Below are positions 53,863-62,775 of a stretch of 64,000 nt of DNA, piece by piece. Position 1 is the stretch's first letter. Each line of letters opens with the position of its first letter. Source of the DNA: JAZDFC01 sp043808235. Lineage in GTDB: Bacteria > Bacteroidota > Ignavibacteria > Ignavibacteriales > Melioribacteraceae. The translations under genes were made by a program, and so were the position numbers. The stretch lies in NCBI GenBank assembly GCA_043808235.1, contig JAZDFC010000021.1:1-64000 (forward strand), in the 5' to 3' direction. The notes under the pieces are model-generated. The model did not search any database, was not told where the DNA came from, and saw only the letters and a program-made list of their open reading frames with translations.

Positions 53863-54882
53863 CTACCTTACAAGAAGCATTTTTCTCGTCTGTACAAAAT
53901 CGTTACCTGCTTTTAAGCAATAAAAATAAATCCCGCTTGACAATTTATCTGCGTTGAAATTTACGGAATATAAGTTGGCATTCTGGAATTGATTAACCAA
54001 TGTCTGAATTTCGTTGCCGAGAATATCATAGACTTTCAAAGAAACAAAATCCGTTAATGGAATTGAATACGAAATTACCGTTGATGGATTGAAAGGATTG
54101 GGATAATTCTGTTTCAAATAAAATTCGCGCGGTGGTTCGATTGAACCGTGAACATCTGTCGTGCTTGCGCCGATAAGCGCAATGGTTTCGCCATGATGAA
54201 CAACCAATTTGCTAGCCGGAGTAAAGTTCGAAACAATTGTTTCATTATAAGTATCACCATTGGTATGAATCGGTATTGAATATACGGCTCCAATATTATT
54301 TGCCGCAGTTGTAGCTTGTATAGGACTCATTGTATAATTGCCGTCGCAAGGCAGCAACGCATAGTTGAGATTTCTTTCGGCTAGGTTCGCCATCTCATCG
54401 ATAAGTCCCGTATCCCCCGCATGGTAAAAAATAATCCCGTTGAACTCAAGTACATACCCCACACATTCATTTATCGGATGAATAAAATTGTAAGCCGGGA
54501 CAGCAGTAATAACAATATTCTCAATAGTAAAAGTATTGTATGTTGAATTTTGTAGCGCTTCAACATTTGTGATTACCTGACAGCCCACTTTTTTCCTAAC
54601 CATATTCACCCTGTTATGGTCATCGTGTTGATGTGTAACTAAGACCACGTCGGCGGAATCCGTATAGTCACCCGGGAAATACGGATCAATGTAAATAACT
54701 TTTCCATCAGAAGTTTTAATTTTTACGGTTGCATGTCCAATAAATGTCATCGAGTCGGCTGCTGATTTCACTCCATACGTGTTATTATCTTTAGCATAAT
54801 ACTGGTCGTTAATTATGATTGAGATAAAAGTGAACTGAAAGAATAAGGAAATCAAAGATAATGTCAAAAGCTGGTTTTTCAT
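53863..54882 (-). CDS. T9SS-exported metallo-beta-lactamase-fold protein
   Basis: 339 residues with a signal peptide. Residues about 40-235 form an MBL fold of the UlaG/YtnP-like type. The motif is H84-x-H86-x-D88-H89 in VLVTHQHDDHN, with further ligands in FYHAGDTGL and PIHTNGD. Residues about 260-339 form a type IX sorting domain (LKQNYPNPFNPSTVISY ... RKMLLVR). Metal-dependent hydrolases of this fold are usually cytoplasmic; here the sorting domain sends it to the cell surface or medium. The substrate is unknown; a lactone or phosphodiester is possible. Confidence 0.87.
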   Translation of the reverse strand: MKNQLLTLSLISLFFQFTFISIIINDQYYAKDNNTYGVKSAADSMTFIGHATVKIKTSDGKVIYIDPYFPGDYTDSADVVLVTHQHDDHNRVNMVRKKVGCQVITNVEALQNSTYNTFTIENIVITAVPAYNFIHPINECVGYVLEFNGIIFYHAGDTGLIDEMANLAERNLNYALLPCDGNYTMSPIQATTAANNIGAVYSIPIHTNGDTYNETIVSNFTPASKLVVHHGETIALIGASTTDVHGSIEPPREFYLKQNYPNPFNPSTVISYSIPLTDFVSLKVYDILGNEIQTLVNQFQNANLYSVNFNADKLSSGIYFYCLKAGNDFVQTRKMLLVR

Positions 54883-54986
54883 TTTTTCTCCCGCATTTTA
54901 ATATAGAATGTTCTGATATAATGATTATATGATCAATAATACTGTTGAAAAATGGAAAACCCTACTTTCGAATTCAATTTAAATTT

Positions 54987-55337
54987 TTATTCGAACTCTT
55001 TGGGTACACCGCATATAAAAACAAAAGGTTTATCGGTTAATTTGTTTTTGTATTGATGTTTTTCATTCGGAAGGACAAGTGCAAAATCGCCTTTCACAAG
55101 CGGAATTTCTTCTCCTTTTTCGTTTATTAAAATTCCCTCGCCGTCAACTATATAATTAAGTTGCTCATAATCGTGATGATGAAACGGCGTATGTCCGCCG
55201 GGATTGACAGTAAAAACCCGCAAAGACATGTTCGGTGTGCCGTCGTTTCGAGAAATTGGAATTTGCTTTAAAACATTACTCGCCCCGTCCATTACAACTT
55301 CATTTTTTGCGACTACTTCGATGTTGATAATTTTCAT
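54987..55337 (-). CDS. Single-domain cupin protein
   Basis: 116 residues, cytoplasmic. The cupin 1 motif is GGHTPFHHHDYEQLNYIVDG, with three His and a Glu as metal ligands, and the cupin 2 motif is VLPNEKHQYKN. Such small cupins bind a metal and include sugar isomerases, dioxygenases and regulators. The gene lies between the sensor kinase and MBL-T9SS genes but with gaps of more than 100 bp on both sides. No specific reaction can be assigned. Confidence 0.82.
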   Translation of the reverse strand: MKIINIEVVAKNEVVMDGASNVLKQIPISRNDGTPNMSLRVFTVNPGGHTPFHHHDYEQLNYIVDGEGILINEKGEEIPLVKGDFALVLPNEKHQYKNKLTDKPFVFICGVPKEFE

Positions 55338-55559
55338 TGTGCATTCCTCTGTTTTCTTTCCTTTACAAATATAAAAATGATCCGCGATAAGATGAGAATT
55401 TAATTTCTCTACTAATTAATAATCTAAAAAAATCTATGACGATTTATTCCTATACAATTGCGGCCGAATGCCCGGCGCGTAAGGGAATTCAAGGCTCTCA
55501 TAATATTTCGAATCCGATTCCGGCGCTCTCCGCTTTGCATGAAAAGAAGAGAATTATTC

Positions 55560-58500
55560 CTAAGCAGCAGATTTGGGTAGGGTAAAACTAAATTCGGAAC
55601 CGGCACCAGGGAATGATTCAACCGACATTGAGCCCTTATTAAATTCGACAAATTCCCTGCAAAGTATTAATCCTAAGCCGGAACCTTTCTCATTATCGGT
55701 TCCAAGTGTTGTAACGTTCTGTCCGATATGAAATAGCTTTTCAATTTGTGCTTCCGAAATGCCAACTCCGGAATCTCTCACTTTGATTTTAACCTTGTCT
55801 GTATCTTCTTCGGCAGTCAACTCAACATTGCCGCCCTTGCCCGTAAACTTGATTGAGTTCGATACAAGATTCCTGAGCACTGTTTCAACCATATTAATAT
55901 CTGCATAAGCATAAAGATTTTCATTAGCATGAATGGTAATCGTTATTTCTTTGTTCACGGCATTGCTTTCGTACAATTCCGACGTAAGGTTAAACAATTC
56001 TTTTAGATTAATCTTCACAGGATTAAACTCAATTTTACCTGTTTGAAGCCGGGCCCAGTGTAAAAGATTTTCGAGGAGTCCGTATGTAAGTCCCGCTGAT
56101 TTAAGAATACTTCCCGCAATCTCCCTTAATTCATCTTTTGTCATATCGTCAATTTCATCAACCATGCATCTCGAAATTCCAAGCAAAGCTGTAAACGGAC
56201 CCCTTAAGTCATGCGCAATTATCGAGAAGAATTTATCTTTAGTTGCTATTTCCTGGTTAAGTTCATTTATAGTTTTGTCCAAATCCCGGGTGCGATCCGC
56301 CACTTTGTTTTCGAGTACAATGTTTTGCTTTTTTATCGAGTTTGTTTTTGCCTGGAAATACAAAATGATTACAAAAAAAAGAGCCGCGCCAAGCGCTATT
56401 TTAAACCATAATGTTTGATAAAACTCGGGGACAATTACTATTCTCAACAAAGCTGCTCTTTCGTTTTTGTATCCCGCATCGGTTGAACCTTTTACAATAA
56501 GTCTATATTCGCCGGGTGGAAGATTCGTATATGTTGCGGTATTTCTTGTACCGATCTCATTCCACACATTATCAAAACCCTCGAGTTTATACCGGAATTT
56601 ATTTCGCTTTACATCAAAATAATCAAGCAACGCGAACTCAAATGTTATTACATCGTTGCTATACGGAATCCTAATTTCTTTCGCCACTGTTACCGATTCG
56701 TGAAGTATGCTGCTGCCATCGGTTGAAATAGGCACCGATTTATTGTACACCTTTAAATCAGTGAAAACAACAGGTGCGTTCAACTCCTCGTCCACAATTT
56801 TTGCCGGATCGAAATGTACTGCTCCTGCCCTGCTTCCAAAATAAAGTTCTCCTTTGTTACCACGAAGAGCGGCATTTGGTGTAAACTCAATTTCCTTGAG
56901 TCCGTTTTTCTCATTATAGATTTTAAAAACTTCACTTTTTCTATCAAACTTTGAAAGACCTCTATCGGTGCTAATCCATACATTACCTTCGTTATCCTCA
57001 ACCAGACTATTTATTACATTACTTGGAAGTCCATTCTCTTTTTTAAAGTTTGTAAACAACTTTGTTTTTCTGTCGTACATACTTAGCCCTTCGGTTGTAC
57101 CGAACCAAAGCATTTCGTCGCGTGTTTCCAACATTGAGATAATTCTATTGCCGGAAATTGCATTCTCGCCCGCAGCCTCGAACACATGGTATTTGTATGT
57201 CTTTGTTGAGGGATCAAATTCTACTAAGCCGCCGCCATCAGTTCCCAGCCAAATAATTCCCTTCGAATCTTCCATTATCACCCAAATTGCGGCTATCTTA
57301 AAATTTGTAAAGCGTTTAAAAGCACCAACTTTTCTATCGAATAAATTTAATCCCCACCATGTTCCCGCCCATATGTTGTTATGCTTGTCAACACAAAGCG
57401 AAATAACGCCGTTGTTGCTTATTGATGTAGTATCTTCCGGATCGTAACGGTACAAATTATATTTTCCGGTTTTTGTATCATATGAGTTTAAACCACCCGC
57501 GCCAGTACCTATCCATATTATTCCCGAATGATCTTCTATAACCGAACGCACATCATTATCGCTAAGACTGTTTGCGTTATCGGGATTGTTTCTGTAGCGA
57601 ACGAACTTATTGGATCCCGAAATAATTTTATCTAAGCCACCTCTTGTGCCAACTAAAATATTTCCTTTGCTATCTTTTTGAATAGCTTCCACCCTGCTGC
57701 CACTTAGTCCCAGATCCGGATTTGTTTCATTTTCAAGATAGTAATTGAACAGATTTTTTGTTTCATTCGCACGGCTTATTCCTCTTGAAGTTGCAAACCA
57801 GAATAACCCGGTTTTATCCTGTATAATATCGTTTATTGTATTGTTTATTATACTAAAATGGTGTTCCGGGTCATTGAAGAATCTTGTGAACCTGTTACTT
57901 CGGAAATTATATTTATTCAATCCATTTTGTGTGCCTACCCACAAATTACCTTTATCATCCTTAAATATGGCATTGATGCTGTTATCTGAAATACTACCGG
58001 GATCGGAACTTATATAATAGAACGGTGTGAATTTTTCGGATTCCTGATTGTATTTATATAACCCTTGATTCGTGTTCGTGCCAATCCAAAGGTTATTGTT
58101 ATTATCAGCCACTATTTTCGAAATTTGGTTGTATCTGAACATGTTTGGATTTACCGCAGCCGGGAGAGATACATATTCGGTTTTACTATCTTTTCTAAAA
58201 CATGTTAATCCATTCCATGTACCCAGCCATATATTTCCATAATTATCTTCCTCTATTGCGGTAACACTGTTAAGGGTATGCTCGTTCATCACACTGCTTA
58301 CGTTATATGTCACTGAAAATGAGTCCCTTTTCCTATCGTAAACATACAATCCATTTGAGGCTCCGACCCAAAGTTTACCTGATGAGTCTTCGAAAATAGT
58401 CATAATGATGCTGGTGTTCGGGTCATTTGAGGCGTACAAATATCTGCGGAATTCCTCCGTCTTCCAGTCGTACCTGTTTAATCCGTTTCTCGTACCAATC

Positions 58501-58853
58501 CAAATATAACCGTATGAATCTTCGCAAATACTGAGTATTGAATAATTCGAGATGCTCCCCGGATTAGCCGTTTCGGGTTTAAATACTTTGAAATTATATC
58601 CGTCGTATCTATTCAAACCATTATAAGTGCCGAACCATAAAAATCCCCTGCTATCCTGCAATATTTTAGTAACTACATTTAACGACAATCCTTCTTCAGC
58701 GGTAAGATGGGAAGAAAATTGTAATACACTTTCCTGTGCTCTTGATAAGGTGTAGAGTGAAATTAGGGCAATAAATATAAGTCTGGCTATCCTAATCCTG
58801 AGACACTCGGATAGAAAATGCGTAATATTTTTTTTACCCCGATGAAAAAGCAT
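55560..58853 (-). CDS. Two-component-propeller hybrid-type sensor histidine kinase (no receiver/output)
   Basis: 1097 residues. A signal/TM segment (about 20-40) precedes about 14 Reg_prop propeller repeats at 45-690 (FLWFGTYNGLNRYDGYNFKV, YIWIGTRNGLNRYDW, NLWVGTQNGLNKYNF). A Y_Y_Y domain (about 735-800) and a TM helix (about 805-825, ALFFVIILYFQ) follow. The HisKA helix has the phospho-acceptor His in FFSIIAHDLRGPF, and the HATPase domain has NLVSNSIKFTG, DSGVGIS and GSGLGLILC. The N-terminal half matches the hybrid two-component sensors that control PULs, but the protein stops after the kinase. A separate response regulator is therefore needed and is not adjacent. It lies downstream of GH10, so its signal may be xylan-derived oligosaccharides. 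Confidence 0.9.
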   Translation of the reverse strand: MLFHRGKKNITHFLSECLRIRIARLIFIALISLYTLSRAQESVLQFSSHLTAEEGLSLNVVTKILQDSRGFLWFGTYNGLNRYDGYNFKVFKPETANPGSISNYSILSICEDSYGYIWIGTRNGLNRYDWKTEEFRRYLYASNDPNTSIIMTIFEDSSGKLWVGASNGLYVYDRKRDSFSVTYNVSSVMNEHTLNSVTAIEEDNYGNIWLGTWNGLTCFRKDSKTEYVSLPAAVNPNMFRYNQISKIVADNNNNLWIGTNTNQGLYKYNQESEKFTPFYYISSDPGSISDNSINAIFKDDKGNLWVGTQNGLNKYNFRSNRFTRFFNDPEHHFSIINNTINDIIQDKTGLFWFATSRGISRANETKNLFNYYLENETNPDLGLSGSRVEAIQKDSKGNILVGTRGGLDKIISGSNKFVRYRNNPDNANSLSDNDVRSVIEDHSGIIWIGTGAGGLNSYDTKTGKYNLYRYDPEDTTSISNNGVISLCVDKHNNIWAGTWWGLNLFDRKVGAFKRFTNFKIAAIWVIMEDSKGIIWLGTDGGGLVEFDPSTKTYKYHVFEAAGENAISGNRIISMLETRDEMLWFGTTEGLSMYDRKTKLFTNFKKENGLPSNVINSLVEDNEGNVWISTDRGLSKFDRKSEVFKIYNEKNGLKEIEFTPNAALRGNKGELYFGSRAGAVHFDPAKIVDEELNAPVVFTDLKVYNKSVPISTDGSSILHESVTVAKEIRIPYSNDVITFEFALLDYFDVKRNKFRYKLEGFDNVWNEIGTRNTATYTNLPPGEYRLIVKGSTDAGYKNERAALLRIVIVPEFYQTLWFKIALGAALFFVIILYFQAKTNSIKKQNIVLENKVADRTRDLDKTINELNQEIATKDKFFSIIAHDLRGPFTALLGISRCMVDEIDDMTKDELREIAGSILKSAGLTYGLLENLLHWARLQTGKIEFNPVKINLKELFNLTSELYESNAVNKEITITIHANENLYAYADINMVETVLRNLVSNSIKFTGKGGNVELTAEEDTDKVKIKVRDSGVGISEAQIEKLFHIGQNVTTLGTDNEKGSGLGLILCREFVEFNKGSMSVESFPGAGSEFSFTLPKSAA

Positions 58854-59068
58854 GATTATCTTAAAGCAACTTTAGATTACTGTTTAAAATAGAAAAAATA
58901 AGACAATGATTTTTCCTAAAATACAATTTAATTATGGTTGTAGATCCGATTGTTATTATCGGATATTTATCGGGAGTATTTAATTTTTCGAATAAAACCG
59001 CATTTATTCGATACTATCCCATCAACTTTCAAAAATGGAATACTATTAGGACTCTTCCGCCTGATAAA
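58854..59068. promoter_or_regulatory. Intergenic region with two hairpins upstream of the sensor kinase
   Basis: The 215-bp gap holds ATCCGAT/ATCGGAT at 58944-58964 and a perfect TCGAATAAA/TTTATTCGA stem with a six-base loop at 58988-59011. Neither has a T-run in the direction of the GH10 transcript, so they are weak terminator candidates or regulator sites for the kinase gene. Confidence 0.35.
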
Positions 59069-60196
59069 TTATTCGGTAATTGTTTTTATCACACCATAAA
59101 ACACAGGCTTTGGCTGTAAATTTCTATCGAACAATAATGGATAATCTGTTCTTCCTCGTACAGGAAAATTATTTTTCCATGAACCGCCGTCGTGCACACC
59201 CCAGAAAGTAATTCGGCTAACACTATCTTTATATTTATTTATAGTTCTGAACAGTTCCGAATACCTCTCCGATAGTTTCACTTGCATTGAATCCGGCAAA
59301 CTATCAGGGTATGGATTAAGTTTCTTTTGTAATTCAAAATTCTGACTTATCTCTGCACCGGTATAGTTCCATGGATTTGGAAGGATTGAAATATCGAGTT
59401 CGGTTATCACAATCTTGAGTCCGGTTTCGGAATATTTTTTTAACGCTTCATCCAGCTCATTTAATGTTGGATAATCCATACCCCAGTGCCCCTGCATCCC
59501 GATTCCGTGAATTTTTATTCCTTTCGATTGGAGGTTCTTTACAAGATTTACAACCGCATTAACCTTACCAATATGCCATTCGTTATAATCGTTGTAATAA
59601 AGTTCCGCATCCGGGTCGGCTTCGTGTGCATACTCAAAAGCTTTTTCAATATAATCTTCGCCAATTATTTGGAACCATTTACTTTTCCGTAATGCGCCGT
59701 CATCTTCAAACGCTTCGTTAACAACATCCCAGCCATTTATTCTCCCTTTGTATCTTCCAGCAACAGAATAGATATGGTCTCTCATTCTCTGAAGAAGTAC
59801 TTCTCTCGTTGCGGGATTTCCAGCTTCATCTTCAAAAACCCATCTGGGAGTTTGAGCGTGCCATACCAAAGTATGACCTATAATAAACATATTGTTTCTT
59901 TGACCGAATGCAACAAAACTATCTGCCGGTTCAAAATTGTATTGATCAACCTTGGGATGCACCGGTTCCCACTTAAGAAGATTTTCAGGAGTGATGCTAT
60001 TGAATTGTTTTTTCACTAATTCCATTGACAGTGAATCGCGACTAAAAACATGATTATGATTAAGCGCCGTACCGATATAATAATAATCTTTGAATACATC
60101 TTTAAGAAAGGGCTGAGCTAAAAGACTGCTGCCAAACATTGTTTGAGAAAAAACAACTGCCAAAAATAATTTTAGTATTTCATTCCATCGTTTCAT
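59069..60196 (-). CDS. Endo-1,4-beta-xylanase, GH10
   Basis: 375 residues from the ATG at 60196, with GGGAGC seven bases upstream; the longer open frame to 60262 would place 22 residues before the signal peptide. The GH10 barrel has VFSRDSLSMELVKKQFNSIT, HTLVWHAQTPRWVF, the acid/base Glu at about 160 in GWDVVNEAFEDD and the nucleophile Glu at about 266 in IVITELDIS. The end has ITFWGVHDGGSWKNNF. It cuts the xylan backbone outside the cytoplasm and produces the methylglucuronate-tipped oligosaccharides that GH67 uses. It lies just after GH9 and before the sensor kinase. No carbohydrate-binding or sorting domain is present. Confidence 0.95.
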   Translation of the reverse strand: MKRWNEILKLFLAVVFSQTMFGSSLLAQPFLKDVFKDYYYIGTALNHNHVFSRDSLSMELVKKQFNSITPENLLKWEPVHPKVDQYNFEPADSFVAFGQRNNMFIIGHTLVWHAQTPRWVFEDEAGNPATREVLLQRMRDHIYSVAGRYKGRINGWDVVNEAFEDDGALRKSKWFQIIGEDYIEKAFEYAHEADPDAELYYNDYNEWHIGKVNAVVNLVKNLQSKGIKIHGIGMQGHWGMDYPTLNELDEALKKYSETGLKIVITELDISILPNPWNYTGAEISQNFELQKKLNPYPDSLPDSMQVKLSERYSELFRTINKYKDSVSRITFWGVHDGGSWKNNFPVRGRTDYPLLFDRNLQPKPVFYGVIKTITE

Positions 60197-60262
60197 TTTA
60201 AGCTCCCAATATGATTTTTGTTTATTTGATTCTATTGTATTTGCCTGCATGCATAAAAGCAA

Positions 60263-62737
60263 CTATTTTTCATTCAGTAAATCATTCGCTGCATGAACAA
60301 GATAAATGTAACTTGCACCAAGTCCGATTACGTATTCATTCTCTCCCCAAAAGAATGGCCAGTCATCTTTGTTCTCGGGGAAATCCGGATTGAGAATAAG
60401 TACGCCGGGTACAACTCCTCCGGCAATAAACGAGAAGTCGGCGCGGTTGTTTCCATAAGCAATTTTTTTCGATTGAGTACCAACGTTCGACACAAAGGAA
60501 ATATTCGAACCCGGATGACAACCGAAAATATAATTCAGTCCGCTGAATACAAATTCTTTATCTATAATCTCCGGGAATGCTTTATGAAGAAAATAATTAT
60601 TTGTCGCAAGCGAAACAACTAATGCAGAACCCGCCCATTTATCTTCTGTAATTACAACTCCGAATGGATTTTTATCTATTCGTGTTTCGATGTATGACTT
60701 GTAATCGATAGCCATCTTTTTAAGTTTTTCGGAAAATGATCCGGGCATATATGGCATTATCCTAACTAAAAGCGCAGTGAAAAAGCCAAATCTGTCTTCA
60801 ACTTTCGGAAGCAATTCATTAATTCGTTTCGAGTACTTTTCATCTTTCGTTGTAACAAAAAGTTCAACCGCTGCTTTCATTTCTTCGGTTAATAATTGAC
60901 CACCGGTTGTGTTGCCGAAACGAAACAAATCAGGTTCATGCGTGTGCTCCTCATCCCAGACTTTAATCGCAACGGCAAGGCATTCGCTTGCAAGCGAATC
61001 ATTAAATCCCCGCAAAGCCCGGCTTGCCGCGGTTAACGCAGCAATGGAACCGTAATTTAGCGGAGTCGTTTTTGTTGTGAATGCCCAGCGGTCGTCGAAT
61101 GTTCCTGATGTTAAACCGTCGTTTTCTCCTTCTTTTAATTTGGAATTGAAAATAAGATTATCCGTAATAGTAACTGCATCTCCGAGATGAGTATACTGCG
61201 AAAGACTCGAAGGAATAATTCCGGGGATTGCATGACCGACAGATTTAAATTGAGCCATAAGTTGAAGCGTACCGTGTTCCATTTGTTGAAGTATGTCCGG
61301 CTTGCCGTCCGGGATGTGAATATCGACATATCTTTTCTGCTGGTCGATAGTTGTTTCATCCCGCATCGGTTTGAACGTTTCCCATGTTTGAACCAGCGTC
61401 TGAACCACAGCATAATTTGTTTGCGTTCTTATGTCATGGTCGCCCGCATCAAACCATCCACCGACATTCAAACCCGGAATATGTTCGCCGGGCTGATACG
61501 GAGAATCCGTCGTAAAACCCTGCGCATATAAATCAAAGTGAACGTGATTAACCGGGGCTTGCAAAGCGTCATCAAGGTGAGAAGCGCCGTGCCATACGCG
61601 GTAAGCTTCATTCACAAACATGTGGTCCATTTGCACCGGGAAAAAAATATCGTTGGTTGAATGCCATGCAGCATCGTATACTTTTTCATCAATACGGAAC
61701 GGCGATGTTTTTACAGAGTTGTATTCAATAACATATAATCCCTCTTCTTTAACCGATGTAAAATCGAAAGTGGAATAATTGTACCGAAGGTAGCTTCCCC
61801 AACTTTTCAAATTACTGTTCAGCACTTCATTGAAATTTCCGTCATCGGTCACTTTTAACAATTTGGCGTTTTGAAGAGGAGTATCGTTTTTGTCAAATTC
61901 AATTACCGCTACTTTTTTTTGCGAAGGATGATAACCGACTTGCGAATAAGTTACAACCGGCTTACGAATCCATCCGGGAATTATATTTGCAGTTATAAAC
62001 CATTCAATGACCTTTCCGGTTTTGTTAGTAGGAATAAGGGTACGAAGCACATACCATCCGTTCTGCGCCTGGTTACGCCCATCATATAACGATAAACTTC
62101 CTAAAAGTGATTGCACTGTAATTCTTTTTTCGGAATCTTCCGGTGCAAACACAATTGTTTTTCCTTCGGCGATCGGTAGCGGTTCAATCGTCCCCCATTT
62201 TGTTTTTTCCATCGGACCGGTCGGGTATAATGGAAACACTCCGCTTTTGTTATCCAACATAAATGTTTTTTCAAAATATGCCGCCGGGAGAAATTCGAGA
62301 TTAAATCCGGCAAGTCCTTCGAGTTCCGTCGGAAGCGGTTTACTCAAATTAACACTCAACAGCAGTCCGTTTTCATGTGCTTCCGCTTTTATAATATATT
62401 CGAAATCAAAACCGGAATATGATAACGTTACCTGTATCGAATTATTTTTTTCATCAACCTTGCGCTCTGTAAGAGTGGGACACGGATCCCACTGCGCCGG
62501 AGTTGGACTCAATCGAACATCACCATTGGTAACGGTGCGCACCCCGTGATGAATAAACTCAACTCCGCTGATTTTTGCATCTCCGAATGTTTTGTCATAA
62601 AAATTATCGAAGACAAGGGCATTGAATCCTTGTATTTCAAAGTAACCGCGGTTGTTGATTTTTAGCAGGCTGCTCTTTTGAGCGAACAAAAAACTTGCTA
62701 GTTGTATAATCACAATAAAACTAAAAATCGATTTCAA
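60263..62737 (-). CDS. GH9 family glycoside hydrolase with long N-terminal domain
   Basis: 824 residues with a signal peptide (ending LASFLFAQ). Residues about 25-260 form an extra domain without a clear family, probably beta-rich. Residues about 265-350 look like the cellulase N-terminal Ig-like domain (VTYSQVGYHPSQKKVAVIEF). Residues 360-824 form the (alpha/alpha)6 GH9 barrel, with the base aspartates in VGGWFDAGDHDIRTQTNYAV and a candidate acid Glu in FFWGENEYVIGLG. GH9 members are mostly endoglucanases, with some acting on xyloglucan or chitosan; the substrate here is not certain. It lies between GH105 and GH10 on the same strand, with a 39-bp gap to GH105. Confidence 0.85.
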   Translation of the reverse strand: MKSIFSFIVIIQLASFLFAQKSSLLKINNRGYFEIQGFNALVFDNFYDKTFGDAKISGVEFIHHGVRTVTNGDVRLSPTPAQWDPCPTLTERKVDEKNNSIQVTLSYSGFDFEYIIKAEAHENGLLLSVNLSKPLPTELEGLAGFNLEFLPAAYFEKTFMLDNKSGVFPLYPTGPMEKTKWGTIEPLPIAEGKTIVFAPEDSEKRITVQSLLGSLSLYDGRNQAQNGWYVLRTLIPTNKTGKVIEWFITANIIPGWIRKPVVTYSQVGYHPSQKKVAVIEFDKNDTPLQNAKLLKVTDDGNFNEVLNSNLKSWGSYLRYNYSTFDFTSVKEEGLYVIEYNSVKTSPFRIDEKVYDAAWHSTNDIFFPVQMDHMFVNEAYRVWHGASHLDDALQAPVNHVHFDLYAQGFTTDSPYQPGEHIPGLNVGGWFDAGDHDIRTQTNYAVVQTLVQTWETFKPMRDETTIDQQKRYVDIHIPDGKPDILQQMEHGTLQLMAQFKSVGHAIPGIIPSSLSQYTHLGDAVTITDNLIFNSKLKEGENDGLTSGTFDDRWAFTTKTTPLNYGSIAALTAASRALRGFNDSLASECLAVAIKVWDEEHTHEPDLFRFGNTTGGQLLTEEMKAAVELFVTTKDEKYSKRINELLPKVEDRFGFFTALLVRIMPYMPGSFSEKLKKMAIDYKSYIETRIDKNPFGVVITEDKWAGSALVVSLATNNYFLHKAFPEIIDKEFVFSGLNYIFGCHPGSNISFVSNVGTQSKKIAYGNNRADFSFIAGGVVPGVLILNPDFPENKDDWPFFWGENEYVIGLGASYIYLVHAANDLLNEK

Positions 62738-62775
62738 ATTATTCTCCGATATTTTTTAATATAATTTTTGAATTA

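Noticed and set aside
56968..57447. 159-codon frame opposite the sensor kinase
   Set aside because: Arises from the repeated propeller codons read on the other strand.
55560..58853. Regularly spaced repeats in the kinase gene as a possible CRISPR or tandem array
   Set aside because: The repeats are degenerate Reg_prop protein repeats (WxGTxxGLxxY), not identical DNA repeats with spacers.
62007..62549. 180-codon open frame opposite the GH9 gene
   Set aside because: Antisense shadow of a clear GH9 protein; Ser/Pro-rich low-complexity translation without domains.
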